A DNA stretch of 64,000 bases from Chitinophaga tropicalis (lineage in GTDB: Bacteria; Bacteroidota; Bacteroidia; Chitinophagales; Chitinophagaceae), in assembly GCF_009758205.1 (NCBI RefSeq), contig NZ_WRXN01000013.1:1-64000 (forward strand), read 5' to 3'. Below, piece by piece: positions 51,574 through 60,916 of this stretch (its first letter is position 1; every line of letters starts with the position of its first letter). The translations under genes and the position numbers were made by a program. The notes under the pieces were generated by a model. That model was given only the letters and a program-made list of their open reading frames with translations, was not told the DNA's origin and searched no databases.

Positions 51574-52850
51574 GCAAACTTATTCTTAGCTACCTTCTTA
51601 ATAGCCAGCTCTCGCTCGGCATTATTGACATCGTAGATACTGCGGACCATTGTTGTGGTAGTATGTCCATTCTGTTCAGCCGCTTTCTGCTGTGCATCCT
51701 GCAACGCCTTCTGAAGTTCACTATTTACAGATTCTGTAGTATTCAAGTGCTTTAGCGGATAAAAGTCCTTCTCAATACCGAGCTTATCTTTAACATGAAA
51801 TTTCCACCGTCGAGATATCTGTTCCTGCCGAATCGGCCGATTCCGCCACATGGGCATTAGGTCTTCGCAAAATAGATAAAGCCTTTCATCTGGTCCGCCA
51901 GCAGAAAGTTCGTCTGCTTCTTTAACTACTTCTTGCCACAGGGGTAACGCATTAACATTAATTGGTCTGTCATCTTCCCGATAAAATTCTCCCTTTTTAA
52001 TTAGCACCTTAAATATTTGCTTTTCAAGGTCTACATGGCGGCGCTCAACACTGAGTAGTTCTGATTCCCTTGCTCCAGAATGAAAGAATATTTGCATAAA
52101 CCGCCAAAAGGAATAATAATTCTCCCGCAAGTGTGTATTAACGAGAATGCGTTCCTTCACAGAAAGGACATCTCTTTTTTTCCTTACTGTTTTCCTCTTG
52201 CTGATCCCCTCGATAGGGTTGACTTCCATTGCCTCCAGCTCGTTCAATTCTTTAAAGATGATCTGCAGATCTGTTCTATAACGATTAAAGTTGTTTGCAG
52301 TCCAATTTTCTTTTTTATTCCGGCCAATTCTATCCAGCAGTAGCCGAATATGCTTTCTTCGGATACTGCCTATCGGCATATCTGAGAGCAATTGATCATT
52401 CAATTTAATAGCCTCAGCAGCCCTTTTTACATGGGGCATCTTATTGGCGATATCTTTTTTTGTTTTTTCACTCATGACTTTCATCTCCAGCCCTAGCTTC
52501 AAGGCTTGTATAAAGGGGGTGCCCGGGTCGATGAGGGAAAGCGTCGGAGAATCATCCGGTTTTTCACGCTCATTAAGAATAGGGTTATATCCCTGATTCT
52601 CAAGCAGGTCACGTTCGAAGGTGATCAGCTCTCTCATCATTTGCTGTCTTCGTTCCCTGTCTTTTTCCTTATTGAGACCACTTTTAATGACTTTACGCTT
52701 CCCTTCCGGGTACTTTTCTTTGAATGCTGGGTCAAAAAAACGGTATTCAATCCGCCAGGTGAGTTTCATTGACGCACGGGTAGTATTCCAGTTCTTTGGA
52801 AACTTGTTAAACTCTGTGTAGTGGCATCCATTTGTGAGGTGGTTCTTCAT
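51570..52850 (-). CDS. int: Tyrosine-type integrase
   Basis: 426 aa. N-terminal arm-binding and SAM-like core-binding parts (about 130-225), catalytic domain about 230-415 with Arg261 (HSGARESELL), a candidate Lys at 285-286, His396 and Tyr406 (SIYDVN). The usual HxxR box reads HLNT at 368-371, so the second catalytic Arg is absent, as I recall for some Bacteroidota integrases. It points away from the adjacent tRNA-Arg attachment site and converges with the XRE gene. It mediates insertion into tRNA-Arg. Confidence 0.9.
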   Translation of the reverse strand: MKNHLTNGCHYTEFNKFPKNWNTTRASMKLTWRIEYRFFDPAFKEKYPEGKRKVIKSGLNKEKDRERRQQMMRELITFERDLLENQGYNPILNEREKPDDSPTLSLIDPGTPFIQALKLGLEMKVMSEKTKKDIANKMPHVKRAAEAIKLNDQLLSDMPIGSIRRKHIRLLLDRIGRNKKENWTANNFNRYRTDLQIIFKELNELEAMEVNPIEGISKRKTVRKKRDVLSVKERILVNTHLRENYYSFWRFMQIFFHSGARESELLSVERRHVDLEKQIFKVLIKKGEFYREDDRPINVNALPLWQEVVKEADELSAGGPDERLYLFCEDLMPMWRNRPIRQEQISRRWKFHVKDKLGIEKDFYPLKHLNTTESVNSELQKALQDAQQKAAEQNGHTTTTMVRSIYDVNNAERELAIKKVAKNKFA

Positions 52851-52931
52851 GTAGCTAATGTTTTCCCGTCAACGTTTCCGTCAACGCTTGTGAAAAAAAG
52901 CTACAAATCTGATGAGAGAGAGAGGGTGAAA

Positions 52932-52954
52932 GCCTTACTAGGTAAGGCTTTCGA
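52932..52954 (-). other. Phage-supplied hairpin downstream of chimeric tRNA-Arg
   Basis: Arms GAAAGCCTTAC and GTAAGGCTTTC (11 bp each), just 3' of the tRNA on the minus strand. No long T run follows, so it may act as a processing or stability hairpin rather than a strong terminator. It is phage DNA: the host's own terminator remains at the left junction. Confidence 0.5.
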
Positions 52955-52957
52955 GAG

Positions 52958-53031
52958 TGAACCGACCAGGATTCGAACCTGGGACCTGCTGCTTAGAAGG
53001 CAGCTGCTCTATCCAGCTGAGCTACCGGTCC
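52958..53031 (-). tRNA. tRNA-Arg (UCU), host-phage chimera at attR
   Basis: Acceptor GGACCGG with TCGGTTC (two G-U), anticodon stem GCTGC/GCAGC with loop CTTCTAA (anticodon TCT), variable AGGTC, T-arm CCAGG-TTCGAAT-CCTGG. The 5' 14 nt (53018-53031) are host, 35 nt are att core, and the 3' 25 nt (52958-52982) come from the phage. It reads AGA/AGG. The T-stem differs from the host remnant at three base pairs, all compensated. Confidence 0.95.
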
Positions 53032-53140
53032 TATTCACCAAAAATTCCCGTATATTTATACGTTTTATTTGGGAGTGCAAATCTATGGAAAATTCCCTTA
53101 ATTTTTCAAAAAATTCAGCTATTCAAAAAAATTAAAAAAT

Positions 53141-53812
53141 ATGGAGGTTAAAATCGAAGAAAGTTGGAAGGAAATCCTAAAAGATGAGTTTAAGAAATCC
53201 TACTTTGAACAGGTTGTAATGGCCTTAAAGCACGAAAAAGCAGCCGGTCACACCATTTATCCTCCCGGCAATCTTATTTTCAATGCCTTTGACAAAACCC
53301 CTTTTGACAAAGTAAAAGTAGTCCTTTTGGGACAGGACCCCTATCATGGAGCCGGACAGGCCCATGGATTATGCTTTTCTGTTCAGGACGGAGTAAAACC
53401 GCCTCCCTCACTGGTAAACATCTATAAAGAGCTTCAGAGCGACCTCGGAATTCCTATTCCTGCTACAGGAGACCTTACCAAATGGGCTGACCATGGGGTA
53501 TTATTACTCAACGCCATTCTCAGCGTAAGGGCAAGTGAGCCGGCCTCTCATAGTAAAATAGGGTGGGAGAGCTTCACTGACGCTGTTATACGTAAGGTAT
53601 CCGAGCTTAAAAAGGATGTGGTATTCATTCTCTGGGGGCGCTTTGCCCAGGACAAGCAGGTCCTCATAGATGCTACGCGTCATCATATCCTGAAAGCAGC
53701 CCATCCTTCTCCTTTTAGTGCAGATAAAGGGTTTTTCGGCTGCCGCCATTTTTCCAAAACGAATGAATTGCTTGCCAAGGCAGGCATAGAGCCTGTAGAT
53801 TGGCGGTTATAA
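53141..53812 (+). CDS. ung: Uracil-DNA glycosylase, family 1
   Basis: 223 aa, full length. Catalytic water-activating motif GQDPYHGAGQAHGLCFSV (Asp64 region), LLLNAILSV in the middle, and the DNA-intercalating HPSPFSA loop (about 189-195). It removes uracil from DNA in base-excision repair. It is the first host gene beyond attR, so it lies next to the phage integration site but is not phage DNA. Confidence 0.95.
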   Translation: MEVKIEESWKEILKDEFKKSYFEQVVMALKHEKAAGHTIYPPGNLIFNAFDKTPFDKVKVVLLGQDPYHGAGQAHGLCFSVQDGVKPPPSLVNIYKELQSDLGIPIPATGDLTKWADHGVLLLNAILSVRASEPASHSKIGWESFTDAVIRKVSELKKDVVFILWGRFAQDKQVLIDATRHHILKAAHPSPFSADKGFFGCRHFSKTNELLAKAGIEPVDWRL

Positions 53813-53828
53813 GCAGATTTTATTGCTA

Positions 53829-53853
53829 ATGGCCGGGAACCCCAACCGGCCAT
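53829..53853 (+). terminator. Terminator-like hairpin after ung
   Basis: ATGGCCGG (53829-53836) with CCGGCCAT (53846-53853), 9-nt loop. No long T tract follows, so termination is probable but not certain. Confidence 0.5.
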
Positions 53854-53929
53854 ATAAACACTTATGTATATTATATACTATAATATAGCTATATTTATAT
53901 ACCAAAATCAAAGGATTGCTCAACTGACT

Positions 53930-54664
53930 ATGAAATGGCTAAAGAATCTGCCAGGTAGGCTCTATGCCGCGTATGCCTTGCTTCTCTTTATTTGTATGAT
54001 GCTGATCATGCTACTCCCTATGTGGCTGGTCTCCCTCCTGCCGGCTCCCCTGGATATAAAGTATTTCACCACACTGGGCAGGGTCTGGGTACATATATAC
54101 CTCCCGCTTATTTTCTGTCCGGTACGTGTAAAAGGGCGACAGTACTTCAAATCAGAAGGTCCCTATATTATAGTGTGCAACCATAATTCCTTCGTTGACA
54201 TTCCCGCTACCTTCTATGCCATTCCCGATGCCAGTAAAAGCCTGGCTAAAAAGGAGATGGTTAAGACACCTATATTCGGCATAATGTATAGAGTGGGGTC
54301 TGTACTGGTTGACCGGAATGATCCCGAAAGCAGGAAACAAAGTTTTGTTGACATGAAAGAAGTGTTGCAGCAAGGAGTACACATGCTGTTATATCCTGAA
54401 GGCACGCGTAATAAAACGGATGACCCGCTTAAGTTCTTTTATGATGGCGCTTTCTCCCTGGCAGTAGAAACAAAGAAACCTATTTTACCTACTGTCATTT
54501 TCAATACCCGGAAAATTCTACCTGTAGGTAAAGGCTTTTATGCAAAACCTCATAAAATAGATGTTCATTTCCTGCCACCGGTAGAAGTTGATGGGTTATC
54601 TATGGAGGAACTGAAGGAGCAGGTGTTTAATACTATGTGGGATTATATAAAGCTGTGGCAATAA
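53930..54664 (+). CDS. 1-acyl-sn-glycerol-3-phosphate acyltransferase
   Basis: 244 aa, PlsC-type. N-terminal membrane segment (LYAAYALLLFICMMLIMLLP), catalytic NHNSFVD (HX4D, about 80-86), and YPEGTRNKT (about 152-160) that binds acceptor. It makes phosphatidic acid from lysophosphatidic acid. I start at the ATG giving MKWLKNL; the longer upstream frame is AT-rich and not protein-like. Confidence 0.85.
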   Translation: MKWLKNLPGRLYAAYALLLFICMMLIMLLPMWLVSLLPAPLDIKYFTTLGRVWVHIYLPLIFCPVRVKGRQYFKSEGPYIIVCNHNSFVDIPATFYAIPDASKSLAKKEMVKTPIFGIMYRVGSVLVDRNDPESRKQSFVDMKEVLQQGVHMLLYPEGTRNKTDDPLKFFYDGAFSLAVETKKPILPTVIFNTRKILPVGKGFYAKPHKIDVHFLPPVEVDGLSMEELKEQVFNTMWDYIKLWQ

Positions 54665-54827
54665 GGTTGTTTAGGAGATATAGCGTATAGCTATCATCCA
54701 GCTACTATCCATATATCATCGCAGAAGTAAACGTGGACATGATGTGGGAATGACTTCCAGATGTGTAGTGCCGCGGTAAATCTATCAGGAAAGAGTGTAA
54801 GGGTATGTTCTACCAATGAGAAAACGG

Positions 54828-54846
54828 CTGCAGGTCACGCCTGCAG
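54828..54846. terminator. Hairpin between convergent genes
   Basis: CTGCAGG (54828-54834) and CCTGCAG (54840-54846) with a 5-nt loop, in the interval between the acyltransferase and the leftward hypothetical gene. No T run, so its role is uncertain. Confidence 0.35.
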
Positions 54847-54918
54847 TCAGAAAATGGAATAAGTATGTAATTCAAAGAATAGGTTATTTACCAGTATATA
54901 TTTATCGGGTCAGGATAA

Positions 54919-55662
54919 TTATTCCCGTTGAATGACGGATGGTTGTGAATGAATATAGTTAGTGTATGGTATATTCCGGGGCTGGGGATATATCTGTTTA
55001 TGAAAGACTTCCAGCGTTTGCGGAGTCTGTACTGCAACAATATCGGCAGCAAGATACCTGGCGTTGTGGGAAAGGATATTATTCTGCAAGCCTCTTACCT
55101 GTAAGGTTACCATCAGGGTTCCGTTACCGGGTACATCAACTGGGAATGCTGCGCCGTTAAAAAATTTTCCTGCCTCTACGATCAACACGTCACTATCCGT
55201 ACCTACTACTTCATGTGTTGTGAAGTTGATACGTGTAGCGATCACCTTTACTTCCAGGGAGGTGATGCCTTTGAATACAGGTAATGTTTGTGCAGGAATG
55301 TGCAGTTTGCCATCCGCAGAAAGTTGAGGCGATAGGATAAAGAACTTGTCTGTTCCAGTATGTTCATTGAACCGGAAGCCTGTCAGGCCCTTTATGTTAT
55401 CGCCTGCAGAGGGAATGAGTACTGTTGTTAACCGGTTGATATGACTTTTGTCTCTGCAAACGTCTAATTCGCCATAAAATGCATGGCGGATGAGCGCTCC
55501 TGTTTTACTGGCCATGCCGAAGCGTTGGGCAGCACGACGGGTACGAGCAGATTGCCGGACAATTTCAGGCATGCTGCGCAGGAGGTATTTTCCATTTCGT
55601 CTATAACCGATCAGGTTACCGAGCTTACCAGTGAAAAGAAGTATTGAATTTTGCTGGCCCAT
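54919..55662 (-). CDS. Hypothetical Chitinophagaceae-type protein (247 aa)
   Basis: The N-terminus MGQQNSILLFTGKLGNLIGY followed by a Lys/Arg-rich stretch looks like a lineage-specific family of small basic-N-terminal proteins; the rest is beta-rich. I choose the ATG giving MGQQN because it gives this start; another is eleven codons upstream. No function known to me. Confidence 0.6.
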   Translation of the reverse strand: MGQQNSILLFTGKLGNLIGYRRNGKYLLRSMPEIVRQSARTRRAAQRFGMASKTGALIRHAFYGELDVCRDKSHINRLTTVLIPSAGDNIKGLTGFRFNEHTGTDKFFILSPQLSADGKLHIPAQTLPVFKGITSLEVKVIATRINFTTHEVVGTDSDVLIVEAGKFFNGAAFPVDVPGNGTLMVTLQVRGLQNNILSHNARYLAADIVAVQTPQTLEVFHKQIYPQPRNIPYTNYIHSQPSVIQRE

Positions 55663-56091
55663 AAATAATATACTGTTAATGCATGAAGATAGCATTATAT
55701 GCTGCAGGCATTTGGCAGTAGGATTGGGGTTATGTAAGGGTAGAGAACGAATATAGAAGGGTATTTAAGGGAGAGTATGGGGAATTTGATAGCGATTAAT
55801 GGGAGTTGAAGTTGGGAGGTTTCGAAAAGTGTGTGTGGGACATTGTAGAAATTGGCATATTCAGGTCATTAATCTATACTTCCTATATGATACATGGTAA
55901 GCTGGAAGCTGACTTTAAAGGTACTTTGATTTTACAATGATTATTAATGAGCTTGTTATTTGAGGGTTTTTTACAATATAAACTAGATTCTATTAACAAA
56001 CTTCCCAATTCTAAAGCTTAGAAATTTTAATGACTTAAATCATTAAATTGCAATGTAATTATTCTCCAGCTTCTCAACAGTTATTACATTT
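55663..56091. other. AT-rich spacer with palindrome upstream of TIR-like gene
   Basis: No gene seen. TTTAATGA (56026-56033) and TCATTAAA (56040-56047) form an 8-bp inverted repeat with a 6-bp spacer, 45 bp before the TIR-like ATG; it may be an operator. Base composition is far more AT-rich than the flanking host genes. Confidence 0.45.
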
Positions 56092-57180
56092 ATGAGCACC
56101 CCCAAGCCATTTATTTTTATTGGATGTTCAAGTGAAGGCTTAGAATTAGCAAAGAATATTCAATTTCAGCTGCAAAATATTGCACGAACTAAAATTTGGA
56201 ACCAAGGTGTTTTCCCTTTGGGTGAAAGTATATTAGAGGGGCTGATACAAGCTTCAGATGATTTTGATTATGCGATATTAATTTTAAGCGCTGATGATGA
56301 GTCGATAAGCAGGAATGTGAGACAGCCAGTAAGTCGAGATAATGTTTTGTTTGAACTAGGACTTTTTATGGGAAAATTAGGTCGAAAAAAAACTTTTGCT
56401 GTATATGATGCCCATAAACGTCCAAAGATTATATCAGACTTAGAAGGTATTATACTTGCAACATATGATAGTAGTGATAATGATTTATCTTCTTCACTGG
56501 GCCCGGCCTGCTATTTAATCAGCCAAACTATAAAAGATACATTTCAAATACAAAAATCAGCAACTACTTCTTTTTGGAAATCCTATATGGGAAATAACTA
56601 CCATATAGTAATAGGAAGATTCCAGGAATTTCAAAATTTTGAACCTACTGGTTTCCTTGCAGTAGGGGATGCTAGAGGTCTATCAGATATCTGTGCGTAT
56701 CTTGAGTCAATAGGCAGTAAAGTCCCTCAAATAGAGTATGCTGATAAAATGAATGGAGATTTTCTCGGTAATGACCTTATTATAATTGGGGGGCCAGATG
56801 CTAATGAATTATGTAAAGCAACAATTTCAAGATTGAACCTCACTATCAAATTTGGCAATCCTGAAAAATACGAAGTGAGTTTTAGGAATAATGAGACAGG
56901 GGATAGGTTTGTTCCGAAAATAATTAACAATAAGGTACAGAAAGACTTTGGAGTAATTATTAAAGCCCCTAATCCATTTAATCCAAAGAGAAATGCAGTG
57001 CTATTATTTGGTGCATTTGGATATGGTACCTGGGCGGCTATTAAATATGCTACCAGTCTTGACTTTCTTGAAAATAAAATTGTATCGGAACAGTATTTTG
57101 AATGTATTGTGGAAACTGAAGTAGTCAAAGATACTCCCCAGGCACTTAGAGAAGTTTTTCTAAAAAAGCTGGATCTATAA
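56092..57180 (+). CDS. TIR-like (CAP12-type) nucleotide-binding protein with C-terminal unknown domain
   Basis: 362 aa. N-terminal about 1-140 is TIR-like of the CAP12/PF10137 type: FIFIGCSSEGLELA, IWNQGVFPLG, and RDNVLFELGLFMGKLGRK with the catalytic-type Glu88; relatives act as NAD-cleaving effectors in cyclic-nucleotide defence systems. Residues about 165-362 hold DLIIIGGPDANELC (229-241), VIIKAPNPFNPKRNAVLLFG (288-307) and FGYGTWAAI (309-317), recalling the GGP/NPxNP/GT pattern I know from archaeal S-layer-C-like proteins. No nucleotide cyclase or CD-NTase gene is adjacent. AT-rich island: probable horizontal transfer. Confidence 0.72.
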   Translation: MSTPKPFIFIGCSSEGLELAKNIQFQLQNIARTKIWNQGVFPLGESILEGLIQASDDFDYAILILSADDESISRNVRQPVSRDNVLFELGLFMGKLGRKKTFAVYDAHKRPKIISDLEGIILATYDSSDNDLSSSLGPACYLISQTIKDTFQIQKSATTSFWKSYMGNNYHIVIGRFQEFQNFEPTGFLAVGDARGLSDICAYLESIGSKVPQIEYADKMNGDFLGNDLIIIGGPDANELCKATISRLNLTIKFGNPEKYEVSFRNNETGDRFVPKIINNKVQKDFGVIIKAPNPFNPKRNAVLLFGAFGYGTWAAIKYATSLDFLENKIVSEQYFECIVETEVVKDTPQALREVFLKKLDL

Positions 57181-58164
57181 TGAATTGAATTTATTGGATG
57201 CTATGTATCTTTTGAAGCAAGTATATATTCTCTCGAAATCAATATATATGGTTTTGAAGCTTACAATTTAAGAACATTCTAATTGTGAAATTCAAAGCGA
57301 GATGGAATCTTTTAATTGAAATTCAGGTCAAAACAATCTGGTAAATAGCTATTGTAGGGAGAAGGGATATTTTTCTTAGGAAATAAATAAATAACTGCCG
57401 GTTATTCTTTAATATGGGGATGGATTATACAACTCAGACAACAAACGAGCGGGTATGGACTACAATTTCCATGTCAAATAATGCTTTCCAAGCTTAAGAC
57501 AGGCGTTTATCATAGAATTCAAAGACGGGTACATTTGTTATGGAATAAATATGCAATTATGCAGAAAAAGGAGGGTGTCAAAGAACTATTTGAGTGTACC
57601 TGAGAAAAATAAATTACCCTTTTACATTTAAAGGCAGCGATCAGAAAGAACTATAGTTAATAAATAAAAACTGATACTGTCTTCTTTAGAAGGAAGGGGA
57701 TGTGTCAAAAATAAATGAACGTTCTCAGAATTGCTTAAATGATTACCTGATTCCATCAGGTACACGAATAAAAAGAGGCTGCTCAATACTTTTGAGACAG
57801 CCTCTTCCTTTTAGAACATTTTTGTTCAATGCGTATAAGCCTGTTTAGCTTTAACATCCCTGATTTTTGAGTGTAGATCCATTAACGCAAGAATATCCAT
57901 GGTATACATCATACCAGTTCGCTGGAAATAAGCCAATAAGGTTCATAGACATAGATGGAGCAGAGGAAGGAGACCCCTTCTTTTCTTGAGAAGACCGCTT
58001 ATACGACTAGTTAACAAAGCCTATGTAGTTGCAACTTCGTATTGCCTTCGTCTCTGAAATGTTCATAGCGCTCTACTCAATCTATCCAGAATAGGAAAGT
58101 ACAGGATAGTTAACAACAGTCATTCCCTATATTTAATTATCAAACACTCATCAAAATTCCCGTT
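57181..58164. other. Gene-free, AT-rich kilobase, probably decayed DNA
   Basis: No supported gene. A long hairpin at about 57770-57806 (AAGAGGCTG ... CAGCCTCTT with inner CTCAA/TTGAG) resembles the inverted-repeat tips of some insertion sequences, and a smaller hairpin ACCTGA/TCAGGT lies at about 57745-57765. It may be the remains of a mobile element or a terminator. The last part before the rhamnosidase has no clear promoter. Confidence 0.4.
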
Positions 58165-60870
58165 ATGAAAAAGCATGTGCTTCTATTCCTGCTCTATGGT
58201 CTTTTTTTCAATGCGCTGGGGCAAACCAAAGTCGATGCTCTTCTTTGTGAGAACCGTGTCAATCCAGGCGGTATAGACGTATCTGAACCATTGTTCAGCT
58301 GGCAACTATCAGGCAGCCGAAAGGGGATCCGTCAATCTGCCTATGAATTGCGCGTCCGGACGTCCTCCAGACAGTTATGGAATAGCGGAAAGATCACTTC
58401 CGACCAATCCGTTCATATACCTTATAAAGGGCCAGCCCTTACCTCCGGGACAAGATATTACTGGCAGGTCAGGGTATGGGATGAAAAAGGGCAGGCTTCT
58501 GACTGGAGCCCGGTAGCAGAGTGGCAGATGGCGCTTTTACAGCCGGGCGACTGGAAAGCCAGCTGGATTGAGCCGGGATTTAAGCTGGACAGCTTGTTAA
58601 GGCCAAGCCCTATATTCCGCAAAACATTCAACACCTCAAAAAAGATAAAGGCAGCTACTGCCTATGTTACTTCGAGGGGGCTTTATGAGGCGTGCATCAA
58701 CGGCAAAAGGATAGGAGATGCCTTACTTACTCCCGGTTGGACCAGCTACAGGAAAAGATTACAATACCAGCAATACGATGTGACCAAGCTGCTTCGCCAG
58801 GGTGACAATGCAGTCGGAGTTGCATTAGGAGTGGGGTGGTACAGCGGGTACCTGGCATGGAGTGACAGCAGGAATCATTTTGGATCCAATATCGCTTTAC
58901 TTTTCCAGCTAAACATTCAATACACTGATGGCACTGAAGAAACGGTTGTTTCAGACGGCAGCTGGAAATCATCTACAGGCAGTATCCTTTATGCGGAGAT
59001 CTACCATGGCGAAACTATCGATGCCAGAAAGGAAAAGGAAGGCTGGTGTACTCCCGCTTATAATGACCATGACTGGTCTCCCGTTCGGCTCAGCAGTGAC
59101 AATAGTAAGGATAACCTGATCGCCACCGTGAATGAACCGATAAAAAAGCATGAACAATTCAAGCCGGTGCGAATATTTACCACTCCCGCCGGTGAAAAGG
59201 TGATGGATTTTGGCCAGAACATGGTAGGATGGGTACAGGTGCGGCTTAAGGGTAGTCCGGGAGATAGCATAGTGCTGCAGCACGCCGAAGTGCTGGATAA
59301 GAACGGGAATTTTTATACAGAGAACCTCCGCCATGCCCGGCAAAAGAATACTTACATCCTTAAAGGGAATGCGACCGAGCTGTTTGAGCCTCATTTCACA
59401 TTCCAGGGCTTCCGTTATGTTAAGATAACCGGGTTTAACGGTCAGATAACCCCTGATGATTTTACGGCTTTCGCCCTCTATTCTGACATGCCTGTAACCG
59501 GAAGCTTCAGCTGCTCAAATCCACTGATCAACCAGTTACAGCACAATATTGAATGGGGCCAGCGCGGGAACTTCCTGGATGTACCTACAGATTGTCCACA
59601 ACGGGATGAAAGGCTTGGATGGACAGGGGATGCACAGGCATTTTCCAGGACAGCTGCATTTAACCGGCAGGTGAATAATTTCTTTGCGAAATGGCTGAAA
59701 GATGTAGCGGCCGACCAACGAGCCGATGGCAGCATTCCTTTTGTTGTTCCCAATGTGCTGGGAAATACAGCTATGGGCTCTGCCGGTTGGGCTGATGTGG
59801 CGACTATTCTTCCATGGAACATGTACCTGGCGTATGCAGACAAACGCCTGCTGGAACAACAATATCCCAGTATGAAAGGCTGGGTCGATTATATGAAAGG
59901 CCAAAGTGTTCAGGACTTATGGAATACTGGCTTCCATTTCGGCGACTGGCTGTTTTATCATCCTGACGATGATCTGGACGGGACCGCCGCTATCACCGAC
60001 AAATACCTGATCGCACAATGTTTTTATGCCCATTCTACCCAGTTGCTCATCAATGCTGCACAGGTATTGGGTAAAACAGCCGATGTAACCAGTTATACGG
60101 AGCTGCTGCAACGTATAAAAGCGGCATTCGTAAAAGAATATGTTACTCCCAGCGGGCGACTGGTATCCGGTTCCCAGACAGCATATGTTCTGGCATTAAA
60201 CTTTGATATGCTGCCTGAAAACCTGAGAGCCCAGGCAGCCCTCAGATTGGTGAACAACATTAAAAGCTATAATAACCATCTCACTACCGGTTTTCTCGGT
60301 ACGCCTTACCTGTGTCATGTGCTAAGCCGTTTTGGATACCTGGATATAGCATATACACTTTTATTGCAGGATACTTATCCTTCCTGGTTATATCCTGTAA
60401 AAATGGGTGCTACCACGATATGGGAGAGATGGGATGGTATAAAGCCGGACCATAGCTTTGAAACGCCCGGTATGAATTCATTCAATCACTACGCTTATGG
60501 CGCCATAGGCGACTGGATGTACAGGGTCATTGCAGGGATCGATACCAAAGAAGATGCACCAGGCTATCGTGAGATCATCATCCACCCGCATCCGGGTGGA
60601 AAACTCACAGAAGCAACCGGTTCACTGCTCACTTATTATGGAAACATCAGATCCTCCTGGCAACTGAAAGACGGGCAGTTTATGCTTGATGTGGAAATAC
60701 CGGCAAATACTACAGCTACTGTTTATATCCCGGGAAAGGAGAGTAGTGATATACTGGAGAGCGGTAAATCTATCACTGCTCAAAAAGACATACATCTTAT
60801 CAGCCGGGAGAAGGATGTTACAATAGTGAAAATAGGTTCAGGGCAATACCATTTCACAACAGCGCAATAA
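58165..60870 (+). CDS. Alpha-L-rhamnosidase, GH78
   Basis: 901 aa, secreted (signal peptide about 1-19, ending NALGQT). An N-terminal fibronectin-like and Bac_rhamnosid_N beta-sandwich part is followed by the (alpha/alpha)6 catalytic domain with DVPTDCPQRDERLGWTGDA at about 472-490, where the catalytic acid and substrate residues lie. A C-terminal beta-domain ends the chain. It releases rhamnose from plant or bacterial polysaccharides. It stands alone, not beside a SusCD pair in this window. Confidence 0.92.
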   Translation: MKKHVLLFLLYGLFFNALGQTKVDALLCENRVNPGGIDVSEPLFSWQLSGSRKGIRQSAYELRVRTSSRQLWNSGKITSDQSVHIPYKGPALTSGTRYYWQVRVWDEKGQASDWSPVAEWQMALLQPGDWKASWIEPGFKLDSLLRPSPIFRKTFNTSKKIKAATAYVTSRGLYEACINGKRIGDALLTPGWTSYRKRLQYQQYDVTKLLRQGDNAVGVALGVGWYSGYLAWSDSRNHFGSNIALLFQLNIQYTDGTEETVVSDGSWKSSTGSILYAEIYHGETIDARKEKEGWCTPAYNDHDWSPVRLSSDNSKDNLIATVNEPIKKHEQFKPVRIFTTPAGEKVMDFGQNMVGWVQVRLKGSPGDSIVLQHAEVLDKNGNFYTENLRHARQKNTYILKGNATELFEPHFTFQGFRYVKITGFNGQITPDDFTAFALYSDMPVTGSFSCSNPLINQLQHNIEWGQRGNFLDVPTDCPQRDERLGWTGDAQAFSRTAAFNRQVNNFFAKWLKDVAADQRADGSIPFVVPNVLGNTAMGSAGWADVATILPWNMYLAYADKRLLEQQYPSMKGWVDYMKGQSVQDLWNTGFHFGDWLFYHPDDDLDGTAAITDKYLIAQCFYAHSTQLLINAAQVLGKTADVTSYTELLQRIKAAFVKEYVTPSGRLVSGSQTAYVLALNFDMLPENLRAQAALRLVNNIKSYNNHLTTGFLGTPYLCHVLSRFGYLDIAYTLLLQDTYPSWLYPVKMGATTIWERWDGIKPDHSFETPGMNSFNHYAYGAIGDWMYRVIAGIDTKEDAPGYREIIIHPHPGGKLTEATGSLLTYYGNIRSSWQLKDGQFMLDVEIPANTTATVYIPGKESSDILESGKSITAQKDIHLISREKDVTIVKIGSGQYHFTTAQ

Positions 60871-60878
60871 GGAAATAA

Positions 60879-60912
60879 AACAGGCCGTATCCCAAAAGAT
60901 GCGGCCTGTTTT
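60879..60912. terminator. Bidirectional terminator
   Basis: AACAGGCCG and CGGCCTGTT enclose a short loop between two convergent glycosidase genes, with As on the left and a T run on the right, so it can end transcription from both. Confidence 0.75.
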
Positions 60913-60916
60913 ATTA

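Larger units (their letters stand above)
4406..53017. mobile_element. Integrated temperate siphovirus-like prophage, about 48.6 kb
   Basis: Bounded by a 35-bp direct repeat within tRNA-Arg(UCU), with a tyrosine integrase at the right end pointing towards the interior. It contains lysogeny, early/replication, terminase, tail, head, lysis and accessory modules with no obvious disrupted essential gene, so it may be inducible. The tape-measure gene of 1657 codons and the absence of contractile-sheath genes suggest a long non-contractile tail. Module order is unusual, with tail genes between terminase and head genes. Confidence 0.93.

Noticed and set aside
4406..53017. CRISPR array or restriction-modification system within the prophage
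   Set aside because: No regular direct repeats with spacers and no restriction endonuclease next to the Dam-type gene were seen.
57770..57806. Hairpin as proof of an insertion sequence
   Set aside because: It resembles an IS tip, but no partner end, target duplication or transposase remains, so I only note it as a possible remnant.
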